Source of the DNA: Paenibacillus sp. FSL W8-0186
GTDB lineage: Bacteria > Bacillota > Bacilli > Paenibacillales > Paenibacillaceae
NCBI RefSeq assembly: GCF_037969765.1
Contig: NZ_CP150207.1
Location: 1,288,001-1,352,000, forward strand
Direction: 5' to 3'
Length of the DNA: 64,000 bases
Numbering within the stretch: the first letter of the stretch is position 1; every line of letters begins with the position of its first letter. The notes under the pieces were generated by a model. The model was not told the DNA's origin, did not search any database, and saw only the letters and a list, made by a program, of their open reading frames with translations. This document shows positions 52,969-62,109 of this stretch, in pieces. The position numbers and the translations under genes are program-made.

Positions 52969-54537
52969 ATGAAAGCATCATGGAGAAGCGTACAAAAAAC
53001 CGCCGTTTTAGTATTTGGACTATTATGTATCATCGCCCTTGCCGGATGCAGCGTTGCCAAGCAAGCGGACAGCAATAAACCGCAGCAGCAGGGTGAAGCT
53101 TCAACGGATAGCCGCAAGCTGGTCGTCGATCTTGCCAATGAAGCGGCCAATTTGGATCCAGGGCTGCAGTACAATTTTGACAGCTATGCGGTATACCGGA
53201 ACATCTTTGACAATTTGCTCCGCCGCGATCCAGCGACCAACGAAATTACAGCGGGAGTAGCCGAAGCCTGGAAGCAGGATTCCCCAACGGAGTGGACGTT
53301 TACGATTCGCGACAATATTAAGTTCCACAACGGCGACCCGCTCACGGCGGAGGATGCTGCATTCAGCATCCTGCGGATTCTGGACAAGGAATTTCTCAGC
53401 CCGCAGTATGCCAACTTCAATATGATCGCTTCTGTGGAAGCAGAGGGCAATGAGCTTAAGATTACAACAAATGAACCGAGCCCTACGCTGCTGGCGCAGC
53501 TCGTCAATTTGAGCATTGTTCCGAAAAAATACGTTGAAGAAGCAGGCAATGAACAGTTCAATTTGAAACCTATAGGCAGCGGCGCATACCTGTTCGACAG
53601 CTGGGCCAAAGGAACGAATATTACGCTGAAGGCCAATGAGGAATATTGGGACGGCAAACCGGAAGTTGCAGCGGTTGAATTCCGTTTCGTACCCGACCGG
53701 GCCAGCCGGGTGGCTGACCTGCTCTCGGGCAAGGCTGACTTCGTAGCCGGGGTAAGCCCTGACGATGTGGAGAGCATTCAGAGCAATTCCAATTTGCAAA
53801 TTATCTCCACACCGACAGAGCGCATCGCATTTCTGGCCTTCAACATGGTAGATGACACGCCGACAAAATCAACTGCGGTAAATCAGGCGATTGCTCACGG
53901 CATTAACTATGATTCGATTATCGAATCGCTTTTGCAAGGCTATGGCGAGCGGGTTACTCAGGTGCTGACGCCGCTGTCGTTCGGCTACGATCCTAGCATT
54001 TCCGGCTTTGACTACGATCCGGAGAAAGCCAAGGAATTGTTGAAAGAGGCAGGATATGACAACGGCATTACAGTTGACCTGCCTACATCACCGTCATTTG
54101 ACCAGCGTGTCGTTCAAGCCATTCAGGGCGATCTCGACAAAATCGGAATTAAAGTCAATATTGTGAGCACAGATCATGCCACTTTTCTGAAAAAAGTTCA
54201 GGACCCTGCCCGCAAATGGGGCAGCATCCGCTACGGCATTTGGTCCTGCGGCTGCATGGATGCCGATGGTACTCTTCTTCCGCTATTCCGTACCGATACG
54301 ATCTGGAGCAGCTACTCTAATCCGGAATTCGATCAAGCGGTAGATGCGGCAAGAACAACGACGGATGAGGCGGCAAGGCTCGAAAATTATAAAACCGCAT
54401 TGAACATCCTTCAGCAGGATGTGCCGGGTATCGGATTATATCAGCACTTTGCACTATACGGCGCATCTAATAAGCTGCAGTGGCAGCCTGATCCGCAGGA
54501 GAACTTCTTCGTCAAAGATATCAAATGGGTTAAATAA
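52969..54537 (+). CDS. ABC transporter peptide-binding lipoprotein
   Basis: A 522-aa solute-binding protein of family 5 (DppA/OppA). The lipobox is ALAGC (Cys27). The SBP_bac_5 signature is seen in LRRDPATNEITAGVAEAWKQ and FHNGDPLTAEDAAFS. It binds peptides or similar ligands outside the cell and passes them to the permeases encoded next. The RYGIWSCGCMDADG segment near 425 is typical of the ligand pocket region. It is separated from the previous gene by 82 nt. Confidence 0.9.
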   Translation: MKASWRSVQKTAVLVFGLLCIIALAGCSVAKQADSNKPQQQGEASTDSRKLVVDLANEAANLDPGLQYNFDSYAVYRNIFDNLLRRDPATNEITAGVAEAWKQDSPTEWTFTIRDNIKFHNGDPLTAEDAAFSILRILDKEFLSPQYANFNMIASVEAEGNELKITTNEPSPTLLAQLVNLSIVPKKYVEEAGNEQFNLKPIGSGAYLFDSWAKGTNITLKANEEYWDGKPEVAAVEFRFVPDRASRVADLLSGKADFVAGVSPDDVESIQSNSNLQIISTPTERIAFLAFNMVDDTPTKSTAVNQAIAHGINYDSIIESLLQGYGERVTQVLTPLSFGYDPSISGFDYDPEKAKELLKEAGYDNGITVDLPTSPSFDQRVVQAIQGDLDKIGIKVNIVSTDHATFLKKVQDPARKWGSIRYGIWSCGCMDADGTLLPLFRTDTIWSSYSNPEFDQAVDAARTTTDEAARLENYKTALNILQQDVPGIGLYQHFALYGASNKLQWQPDPQENFFVKDIKWVK

Positions 54538-54559
54538 GGGAGCGTAGGGGGGAGCGCAT

Positions 54560-55489
54560 ATGCTTTACGTAGGACAGCGAATCGTCCAAGCTCTGGTTTC
54601 GATTTTTGGAGTAGCTACCATCATCTTTTTCATCCTGCGCTTGACCGGAGATCCTGTTCTGCTCATGGTTCCTCAGAATGCAACCGCTGAAGATATAGCT
54701 GTGCTAAGGCACGCCCTCGGGCTGGATCAGCCCGTGGGTCTTCAGTATTTGCAATTCCTGAAGCAGATTTTTACAGCGGATCTCGGCTATTCATATATTC
54801 AAAATATGCCCGTTCTGGACATTGTGATGGAGCGGATCCCCTATACGATCGATTTGGCGATATTCGCGCTCATTCTGACCGTGATTATCGGCGTGCCGCT
54901 CGGGATGATCACAGCGATTTATAAAGGCACATGGATCGAAAAAATATGCATGCCGTTCATTCTGGTCGGGCAAAGCATGCCCGCTTTTTGGACAGGCATC
55001 CTTTTAATTATGCTTTTCGCGGTGCAGCTGAAATGGCTGCCCTCTTCGGGAGCGGAGAATTTACAGTCCCTGATTCTTCCTGCCATCACCTTGGCCTCGC
55101 TGTCCATTGCTACGGTGGCGAGAATGACCCGCTCCAGCATGCTGGAGCAGCTGGGTCAGGATTACGTCAGAACGGCCCGCTCCAAAGGGGTGGGTATTCC
55201 CCGGATGCTGTACCGGCACCTGCTGCGGAATGCCTCCATTCCCATCATTACGGTGATTGGGCTGGAATGCGCGAATTTATTAGGAGGCTCAGTCATTACG
55301 GAGACGATATTTGCCTGGCCTGGCCTGGGACAGCTGACGATTCAAGCTATCGCGGCAAGGGATTTCCCGCTGGTGCAGGCGGTGGTTGTCTTGGGGGCTG
55401 CGGTTTATATTTTCATTAACCTGATTACGGATCTTATTTATGGGTGGATTGACCCAAGGATCAAGCTGGGGAGAGAAACATCACAATGA
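54560..55489 (+). CDS. DppB-type ABC permease
   Basis: A 309-aa permease with six predicted membrane helices. The first is in IVQALVSIFGVATIIFFIL, followed by the FLRLTGDP-type stretch. The inner-membrane EAA loop is DYVRTARSKGVGIPRMLYRHLLRNA (read as two shorter parts DYVRTARSKG and LYRHLLRNA). Part of the peptide transporter. Overlaps the next gene by ATGA. Confidence 0.92.
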   Translation: MLYVGQRIVQALVSIFGVATIIFFILRLTGDPVLLMVPQNATAEDIAVLRHALGLDQPVGLQYLQFLKQIFTADLGYSYIQNMPVLDIVMERIPYTIDLAIFALILTVIIGVPLGMITAIYKGTWIEKICMPFILVGQSMPAFWTGILLIMLFAVQLKWLPSSGAENLQSLILPAITLASLSIATVARMTRSSMLEQLGQDYVRTARSKGVGIPRMLYRHLLRNASIPIITVIGLECANLLGGSVITETIFAWPGLGQLTIQAIAARDFPLVQAVVVLGAAVYIFINLITDLIYGWIDPRIKLGRETSQ

Positions 55490-56397
55490 ACATATCACCT
55501 ACGCCTGCGCCTGATCAGCAGGCTCAAGCCCGTTCGCTGGCAGCAAGAGCGAAGGCCCGGCTGCGGAGGCTGGGGACGATTTCCGTACTGCCGTTTGCGC
55601 TTATCCTGCTGCTTTTCGTTGTTGTAGCCTTTCTGCCCGGATTGTTTACGAAGCATGATCCTACGCTGATAGAGCTTTCGCTTCGTTTGCAAGCGCCTGG
55701 CTTTGTTGGTCCGGACGGCTCGACCTATTTGTTGGGCACCGATGAATTAGGCCGGGATGTATTTAGCCGGCTCCTTCACGGGGCGAGTGTCTCCTTGGTC
55801 GTATCGGTGACGGCCGTCTTTATTTCCGGGTTCGTCGGCGGATTCCTCGGAATGCTGTCCGGATATTATCGAAATTGGGTCAGCGCCCTCATTATGCGCG
55901 TTGCCGACATATTAATGTCCATTCCTTTTTTGCTGCTCGCGATTTTGACCGTAGCGGTGCTTGGGCCCAACTTATTGAACCTGATCATTGTCCTTGGTTT
56001 GACACGCTGGCCGAGATATGCCCGCGTAGCCCAAAGCACGACACTCTCAACGGTGAACAAGGACTTCGTGAAAGCGACAGCCGCTTTGGGTGCTCGCCCG
56101 GGCCGGCTGCTCATAAAGCATATTATGCCCGAGTTGATTCCCCCGCTGGTGGTAGTGGCTACTCTGGAGATCGGTCTTATGATTCTGTTCGAAGCCTCGC
56201 TGTCTTTCATCGGACTGGGGGTTCAACCGCCTAACCCGAGCTGGGGCAATATGCTGTCTGCAGGAAGGCAGTACGTTTCGACAGCTTGGTGGCTAGCCAC
56301 GTTTCCGGGCCTTGCCATCTTCCTCATTGTGCTTTCGATTAATATGATCGGAGACGCTGTCAGGGATCGGCTGGATCCGAAAAATCAAAGAAGATAA
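55486..56397 (+). CDS. DppC-type ABC permease
   Basis: A 303-aa permease with an N-terminal Gln/Ala-rich cytoplasmic tail and six membrane helices. It has the LGTDELGRDVFSRLLHGA signature of DppC/OppC and the EAA loop DFVKATAALGARPGRLL. It pairs with the DppB-type protein from 54560. ATG 55486 lies in an ATGA overlap with that gene. Confidence 0.93.
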   Translation: MNISPTPAPDQQAQARSLAARAKARLRRLGTISVLPFALILLLFVVVAFLPGLFTKHDPTLIELSLRLQAPGFVGPDGSTYLLGTDELGRDVFSRLLHGASVSLVVSVTAVFISGFVGGFLGMLSGYYRNWVSALIMRVADILMSIPFLLLAILTVAVLGPNLLNLIIVLGLTRWPRYARVAQSTTLSTVNKDFVKATAALGARPGRLLIKHIMPELIPPLVVVATLEIGLMILFEASLSFIGLGVQPPNPSWGNMLSAGRQYVSTAWWLATFPGLAIFLIVLSINMIGDAVRDRLDPKNQRR

Positions 56398-56413
56398 CAT
56401 CGAGGTGAGCGCA

Positions 56414-57211
56414 TTGCATTTTGAAGGAGAGTTTATTGGTAAAAAGGTGGTCATAACCGGAGCTGCCGGCATTTTCGGCACTTGGATTGCCCAGGCCTTT
56501 GCGGCGCAGGGAGCGAAGCTGTGCTTATCCGACATCCGCCATGATGAACTGAGAGCGATGGGAGAAGATCCGTTGTTGCAGGACGCAGAGCTCCTGTTCC
56601 ATACAACCGACTTGACCCGGGAAGCCTCGATCGCTGAACTGGCTGAGTTCATCGCACAGGAATGGTCTTCAGCAGATATATTGATCAATAACGCCGGAAT
56701 TTATCAAAGACATAGATTGCTGGAAATGAGCACGAATGAATGGAACGCTTCCCTTGGGGTTAACGTTACGGCTCCATTTTTGCTGACACAGCTGCTGGCC
56801 AAGCAAATGATCAAGGACGGCAAGCAGGGTTCGATCATCAACATCAGCTCCGGGGCTGCGCTTAGCAATCAAATCGGGGGCGGGCATTATTCTACAGGCA
56901 AAGCCGCTTTGGCGATGCTGACCCGTTCCTTTGCGCTGGAGCTCGCTCCTTATCAGATCCGGGTTAACGCGGTATCTCCCGGATTTGCTCCAGGCAGCGA
57001 AGTGAGCGAGCTGTCCGCAGACTATGTGCAAAATATGATTAACCAAATTCCGCTCGGCCGCACATCCGGTCCGCAGGATGCGCCTGCGGCTATTTTGTAT
57101 TTGTGCTCGAAGAGCGCCTCTTTCATTACAGGGTCTACACTCGCGGTAGATGGCGGCCGTACGGCAGGTACCTTTAAGCGTCCGCAGCCCCAGGACGGGA
57201 AGGTGACCTGA
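56414..57211 (+). CDS. SDR-family oxidoreductase
   Basis: A 265-aa short-chain dehydrogenase. The dinucleotide site is TGAAGIFG, the NNAG motif is present, INISSG holds the catalytic Ser and YSTGK the Tyr-Lys pair. It resembles 3-oxoacyl-ACP reductase/glucose dehydrogenase types; the substrate cannot be told. TTG 56414 is chosen because GAGGTGAG precedes it; GTG 56405 would lie inside that site. Its place inside the transporter operon suggests it acts on the imported compound. Confidence 0.85.
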   Translation: MHFEGEFIGKKVVITGAAGIFGTWIAQAFAAQGAKLCLSDIRHDELRAMGEDPLLQDAELLFHTTDLTREASIAELAEFIAQEWSSADILINNAGIYQRHRLLEMSTNEWNASLGVNVTAPFLLTQLLAKQMIKDGKQGSIINISSGAALSNQIGGGHYSTGKAALAMLTRSFALELAPYQIRVNAVSPGFAPGSEVSELSADYVQNMINQIPLGRTSGPQDAPAAILYLCSKSASFITGSTLAVDGGRTAGTFKRPQPQDGKVT

Positions 57212-57215
57212 AGCG

Positions 57216-58061
57216 ATGCATACGACTTATAGCTGGCCGAACGGGAAGCGCTGCGCTGCAGCCTTCAGTATTGATTTCGACGGAGAGAGCCCTTATTTGT
57301 GGCGGACCCGGAATGCCCCGTCCAATGCCCTCGGAGAGCTGGAACAGAGAGCCTTCGGGCCCCGTCAGGGCATCTACCGGATTCTGGAGATGCTGGACCG
57401 CTTAGATATCAAAGCCAGTTTCTATATCCCGGGCATTATTGCCGAGAAGTATCCCATGGCGGTGGAGGCCATCGCTAAAGGGGGGCATGAAATCGGCCTA
57501 CACGGGTATTTGCACGAACGGGTCGATGAGCTGAGCGAGGAGCAGGTAGAGGAAAGCATCGTGCTGGGCAAGCAGGCGCTGGAGAAGGTGATCGGTCCCC
57601 GAACGATGGGATTTCGTTCCCCGTCGTGGGAGATGACGCCCGATACCTTTAAGCTGCTGCAGCGTCACGGCATCCCTTATGACAGCTCGATGATGGGCTA
57701 TGACCATCCTTATTGGATCGATGGGCTGCCGGAAGTGCCGGTTCAGTGGCTGCTTGACGACGCTATCTTTTATCGTTATTTTGGGGGTTTTTCGGGGAAT
57801 CCGCCCTTAAACCCGAACACCGTGACAGATACATGGTATCAGGAATTTGAAGGGATCAAGCGTTACGGGGGGCTGTTCTTATTGACCGTCCACTGCTGGA
57901 TCAGCGGCCGGGGGTCGCGGATTATTGCACTGGAACGTCTGCTGACCCGATTGAAAAACGACCCGGAAGTTTGGTGGGCCACCTGCGAGGAGATCGCGGC
58001 ATACCATGCCGGGCAGTACGCGGGACAATTTCATGAACCGCTTGGAGGGGGCTGGTTATGA
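57216..58061 (+). CDS. Polysaccharide-deacetylase/PuuE-type hydrolase
   Basis: A 281-aa protein with the NodB fold of the PuuE/HpPgdA branch. The metal motif is SIDFDGE near the start and HGYLHERV in the middle (His and Asp/His ligands), with FRSPSW as the third motif. No signal peptide, so it is cytoplasmic and not a cell-wall enzyme. Members of this branch hydrolyse allantoin, cyclic imides or N-acyl groups. In this operon it probably deacylates or opens part of the imported peptide-like substrate. Overlaps the next gene by ATGA. Confidence 0.82.
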   Translation: MHTTYSWPNGKRCAAAFSIDFDGESPYLWRTRNAPSNALGELEQRAFGPRQGIYRILEMLDRLDIKASFYIPGIIAEKYPMAVEAIAKGGHEIGLHGYLHERVDELSEEQVEESIVLGKQALEKVIGPRTMGFRSPSWEMTPDTFKLLQRHGIPYDSSMMGYDHPYWIDGLPEVPVQWLLDDAIFYRYFGGFSGNPPLNPNTVTDTWYQEFEGIKRYGGLFLLTVHCWISGRGSRIIALERLLTRLKNDPEVWWATCEEIAAYHAGQYAGQFHEPLGGGWL

Positions 58062-59083
58062 CGACTCCGCGGCAAACATCTTCGGCGGGCGATAGTGCTG
58101 CTGCCTCCGCTATTATGAAAATCGAGCAGCTTACTTTATCTTTTCAGCAGGAATCGGGTCCGGTGACGGCATTCCGAGACGTATCCCTGCAGTTGAATAA
58201 GGGCGAGATTTTGGGCCTCGTCGGGGAAAGCGGCAGCGGCAAAAGCCTCACTGCGCTGTCCTTGATGAAGCTGCTTCCCGCAAATGCCCGTTTTGATCAC
58301 GGGGACATTACGCTTGAAGGCGTATCGTTAAGAAGCATGTCTGAATCGCAGATGCGGAACATTCGCGGCAATAAAGTCTCGATGATTTTCCAGGAGCCGA
58401 TGACCGCCTTGAATCCTTTGATTCCGGTTGGCCGGCAAATTGAGGAATTATATATACTGCATACCAAGCTGCGCAAATCGCAGCGCAAACAAAAAGTGAT
58501 CGAATTGCTGAAAGCGGTAGGCATTTCCGACCCGGAGGCCCGTTTTCATCAATATCCGTTTGAGATGTCGGGCGGGATGCGGCAGCGGGTCATGATCGCG
58601 ATGGCGCTTGCTTGTAATCCCCAGGTCATTATCGCGGATGAGCCGACAACGGCGCTCGATGTGACGATACAGGCGCAAATACTGGACCTGTTAAAGGAAA
58701 TTAGACGGGAATACAACACGTCTATTTTGCTGATTACACATGATATGGGTGTCATTGCTGACGCAGCCGACCGCGTGGCCGTCATGTATGCAGGCCGGCT
58801 GATGGAGGTTGGGGCAGTGGACGATTTGCTTGAATCGCCGCGCCATCCGTACACGATCGGATTGCTGAACAGCATTCCAGATTTATTCGGCGATGAGGGG
58901 GCGGAGCTGAATACGATCCCAGGCGTCGTGCCGGATTTGAAAAACATGCCCGGCGGCTGCCCCTTCCACCCGCGCTGTCCGCGAGCGACGGACATATGCA
59001 GGGAGCAGACTCCGGAGCTGGCCGAAATTCAGCAAGGACATGCGGCAGCCTGCTGGCACCCGGCAGAGGGGGAAAGAAAATGA
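58058..59083 (+). CDS. DppD-type ABC ATPase
   Basis: A 341-aa ATPase with Walker A GESGSGKS, signature SGGMRQR and Walker B VIIADEPTTALDV. The C-terminal oligopeptide-transporter domain has the Cys cluster CPFHPRCPRATDIC. It energises the DppB/DppC permeases. Overlaps the next gene by ATGA. Confidence 0.94.
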   Translation: MTTPRQTSSAGDSAAASAIMKIEQLTLSFQQESGPVTAFRDVSLQLNKGEILGLVGESGSGKSLTALSLMKLLPANARFDHGDITLEGVSLRSMSESQMRNIRGNKVSMIFQEPMTALNPLIPVGRQIEELYILHTKLRKSQRKQKVIELLKAVGISDPEARFHQYPFEMSGGMRQRVMIAMALACNPQVIIADEPTTALDVTIQAQILDLLKEIRREYNTSILLITHDMGVIADAADRVAVMYAGRLMEVGAVDDLLESPRHPYTIGLLNSIPDLFGDEGAELNTIPGVVPDLKNMPGGCPFHPRCPRATDICREQTPELAEIQQGHAAACWHPAEGERK

Positions 59084-60078
59084 GTATGACGGAACAGCGG
59101 GAACAGATCACTCCCTTGCTCGTTGCAGATAATATAAAGAAGCATTATAAGCAATCGGCCAAGCTTTTCGGTTTGGGCCGGTCTGTCGTTAAAGCGGTCG
59201 ACGGAGTAAGCTTTGACCTGATGCCGGGCGAGACGCTAAGCCTTGTGGGCGAAAGCGGCTGCGGGAAATCGACGACAGGGCGCGCGGTGCTGTATTTGGA
59301 GCGTCCTACGGAAGGGCAAGTGCGCTATAACGGGCAGGATCTGTCCACGCTTTCGGGGGAACAGCTGCGGAAGCTTCGAAAGGATATGCAAATCGTTTTC
59401 CAAGATCCTTATTCCGCTCTTAATGGCCGAATGAAGGTTCGCGACATTTTAACAGAGCCCTTTCGGATTCATCAGCTCCATCCGGGACAAGAGGAGCAGC
59501 AAGCGAGGCAGCTCCTGGAGATGGTCGGGCTGTCCCCGGCCAGTCTGGAGAAATACCCCCATGAGTTTTCCGGCGGGCAGCGCCAGCGGATCGTCATCGC
59601 AAGAGCTATCGCGCTGCGCCCCCAATTTATCGTTTGCGATGAGCCGGTGTCCGCTCTGGATGTCTCCGTCCAATCGCAAATCGTAAATTTGTTCGGGCAG
59701 CTCCAGAAGGAGCTTGATTTGACGTACTTGTTCATTTCGCATGATTTGTCCGTCGTCCGTCATGTGAGCGATCGCGTCGGCGTCATGTACCTGGGGAAAA
59801 TGGTCGAGCTCGGCCATAAGGCTGCGGTGTTTGACCAGCCGCTGCATCCCTATACTCAGGCTCTGATGAGCGCAATTCCGATCCCTAATCCGAAGATACA
59901 GCGGCAGCGGGAGAAAATTACGCTGCGCGGAGAGCTGCCGAGCCCACTGAATCCGCCAACGGGCTGCCGGTTTCATACCCGCTGCCCATGGGCGGTGGAG
60001 CAGTGCCGTCAGATTGAGCCGGAATGGCGGGAAGCAAGACCGGATCACTGGGTGGCGTGTCATCTGGTTGACGCGTAG
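59080..60078 (+). CDS. DppF-type ABC ATPase
   Basis: A 332-aa ATPase with Walker A GESGCGKST, signature SGGQRQR, and Walker B IVCDEPVSALDVS. It has the C-terminal CRFHTRCPWAVEQC cluster. Second ATPase of the transporter; together with the upstream genes it completes a five-part Dpp/Opp system. ATG 59080 is chosen because of the GGGGGAAAG site and the ATGA overlap. Confidence 0.94.
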   Translation: MSMTEQREQITPLLVADNIKKHYKQSAKLFGLGRSVVKAVDGVSFDLMPGETLSLVGESGCGKSTTGRAVLYLERPTEGQVRYNGQDLSTLSGEQLRKLRKDMQIVFQDPYSALNGRMKVRDILTEPFRIHQLHPGQEEQQARQLLEMVGLSPASLEKYPHEFSGGQRQRIVIARAIALRPQFIVCDEPVSALDVSVQSQIVNLFGQLQKELDLTYLFISHDLSVVRHVSDRVGVMYLGKMVELGHKAAVFDQPLHPYTQALMSAIPIPNPKIQRQREKITLRGELPSPLNPPTGCRFHTRCPWAVEQCRQIEPEWREARPDHWVACHLVDA

Positions 60079-60140
60079 AAGTGTTTGTGATCAACTAGGT
60101 TAGCGTCGTGATCATCTAAGATAAAGGAGTTGCATACGAC

Positions 60141-62087
60141 ATGCTGCAATCAATCGATCTAGGTCGGATTACACTGCTTGGAGCGCCGGATGTGCATCCC
60201 GGGCAACGGGAAAAGCTGGTGCTGGCGAAAGGGAAAATGGACATTGAACGGGACGCTTACTCCAGTCAGCTGATCCTTTTCAATACCGCCACACGCACGG
60301 AAGCTCCCCTGTTCGCATCGCCGCCGGACGGTCAAGGGCCTGCTGCGGATGCCAGTCCGCGATGGTCGCCGGACGGGGAACTGCTGGCCTTTATGCGGAC
60401 GGGTGGGCTGTGGCTGTACGAGCCGTCTACCGGTGATGCCAGGCCGCTCGTAACCGAGCGTAAAGTGAAGGATTACATCTGGGCTCCCGATGGCCGGAGC
60501 ATTGTCTTTACAAGCCGGGACAACGAAGTGAACGCGACAGCTTACAAAATTAAAAGAATGCGGTACAAGCTCGATGGCGAGGGCATGACCAACGGGTATA
60601 CCAATCTGTTCGAGGTGAATGTGGGGACATCCGAAATTTCGCGGCTTACTTCCGGAGAGTCGGATTACGGCAATCCTGCTTTTTCGCCGGACGGTTCGGC
60701 TTTGTATTTTACAACCGACTTCCCGGACGGCTTCGATCTGGAGAAGCGGCCTGAAATCCGCAAGTTGGACAGGGCAAGCGGCTCCATCTCGAAATTGAAG
60801 CATGAAGCAAGATCGGTCTCCGCCTTGATTCCGCTTCCGGACGGCTCCGTGCTCGGTACGGGGAAGAAGGATACGCCGAACAGCGCTGAATTCGACAAAT
60901 GGTTTTATATACAACAGGGCGGGGAAGGCCGCTGGCTGGAAGGGAACGTAGATGTGCCGCTAGGCTATCACGTCATCGGGGACAGCAAACGTACGGGTCT
61001 TAATGCGGTCGTGCGTGCTGCGAATGAGGAATGTATTTTGTTCGCCGGAACGAATGAAGGCAGACAAACCCTGTACAAGCTGGATACCGCCTCTCTGGAA
61101 ATCACCGCCCTTCCTCTTGAACTAAACGTCCTGGCCTTCGATGTGGAGTACGCCACGGCTGGAGAGATCGCCGTCGTGCTTGTAGCCGATGCGATGGATC
61201 GGCCAGGGGAGCTGTACCGTGCGGTATGGCGGGAAGAAAGCGACAAGGTGGCGGTCGAGCGGTTGACTAACTGCAACGAGGAGCTGCGCCAGCAGCTGCC
61301 TGCGCTGGACATTCGCGAGCATTCGCATTTGACGCCAGACGGGCTCACTGTTCAGGGCTGGACCATGGATCCAGTCACAGATAGCGGAGGCGTCCGTCAG
61401 GGCACGATTTTAATGATTCACGGCGGGCCTCATTTGGCTTACGGCCATTCGTTTCATTATGATTTTTGGTACTTAGCTAGCCGCGGTTATCGGATTGCCT
61501 TCTGCAATCCGCGAGGAAGCTATGGCTATGGCCAAGCATTTTCCTATGGAATTATTAAGGAGTGGGGAGGCAAGGACGTCCAGGATATACTGGGCTTTCT
61601 GGAAAATGCCGTCGCTTCAGGCGATGCGGCAGCAGATGAACCGCTTTATTTAATGGGTGGAAGCTATGGGGGGTACCTCGTCAACTGGATCATCGGCCGC
61701 GACCACCGGTTCAAAGCAGCTGTAACAGAACGGTCAATCTGCAACATGTACAGCAAAATCGGCAACAGTGATCTCGGCTTCCAGATCAATTTATATGAGC
61801 TGGGCGGTCAGTCCGATCTTTGGAATGATGAGGAATTCATCATGGAACGCTCGCCGATCCGCTATGCCAGGGAGGTTGCCACACCCCTTCTGATTATTCA
61901 TGCGGAGAAGGATCACCGGGTTCCCGTCGAGCAGGCGGAACAATGGTTCCAGGCATTGAAGCGTTTGGGCAAGGAAGTGGAATTTATGCTGTTTCCGGGC
62001 GCCTCGCATGCGCTGGCTTCTATAGGCAGACCGCAGCAGCGCGTAGCGCGGCTTGAGGCGTTGGCCGATTGGTTTGCGGTTCATTAA
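60141..62087 (+). CDS. S9-family peptidase (acylaminoacyl-peptidase type)
   Basis: A 648-aa cytoplasmic protein. Residues 1-380 form a beta-propeller (WSPDGELLAFM, WAPDGRSIVF, FSPDGSALYF). The C-terminal alpha/beta hydrolase has HGGPH, the nucleophile elbow GGSYGG (Ser508), an Asp in HAEKDHRVP and the His in PGASHALA. This is the prolyl-oligopeptidase/acylaminoacyl-peptidase type that degrades short peptides, fitting its place behind the peptide transporter. Confidence 0.9.
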   Translation: MLQSIDLGRITLLGAPDVHPGQREKLVLAKGKMDIERDAYSSQLILFNTATRTEAPLFASPPDGQGPAADASPRWSPDGELLAFMRTGGLWLYEPSTGDARPLVTERKVKDYIWAPDGRSIVFTSRDNEVNATAYKIKRMRYKLDGEGMTNGYTNLFEVNVGTSEISRLTSGESDYGNPAFSPDGSALYFTTDFPDGFDLEKRPEIRKLDRASGSISKLKHEARSVSALIPLPDGSVLGTGKKDTPNSAEFDKWFYIQQGGEGRWLEGNVDVPLGYHVIGDSKRTGLNAVVRAANEECILFAGTNEGRQTLYKLDTASLEITALPLELNVLAFDVEYATAGEIAVVLVADAMDRPGELYRAVWREESDKVAVERLTNCNEELRQQLPALDIREHSHLTPDGLTVQGWTMDPVTDSGGVRQGTILMIHGGPHLAYGHSFHYDFWYLASRGYRIAFCNPRGSYGYGQAFSYGIIKEWGGKDVQDILGFLENAVASGDAAADEPLYLMGGSYGGYLVNWIIGRDHRFKAAVTERSICNMYSKIGNSDLGFQINLYELGGQSDLWNDEEFIMERSPIRYAREVATPLLIIHAEKDHRVPVEQAEQWFQALKRLGKEVEFMLFPGASHALASIGRPQQRVARLEALADWFAVH

Positions 62088-62109
62088 CTAAGCATAAGGA
62101 AGGTGCGCC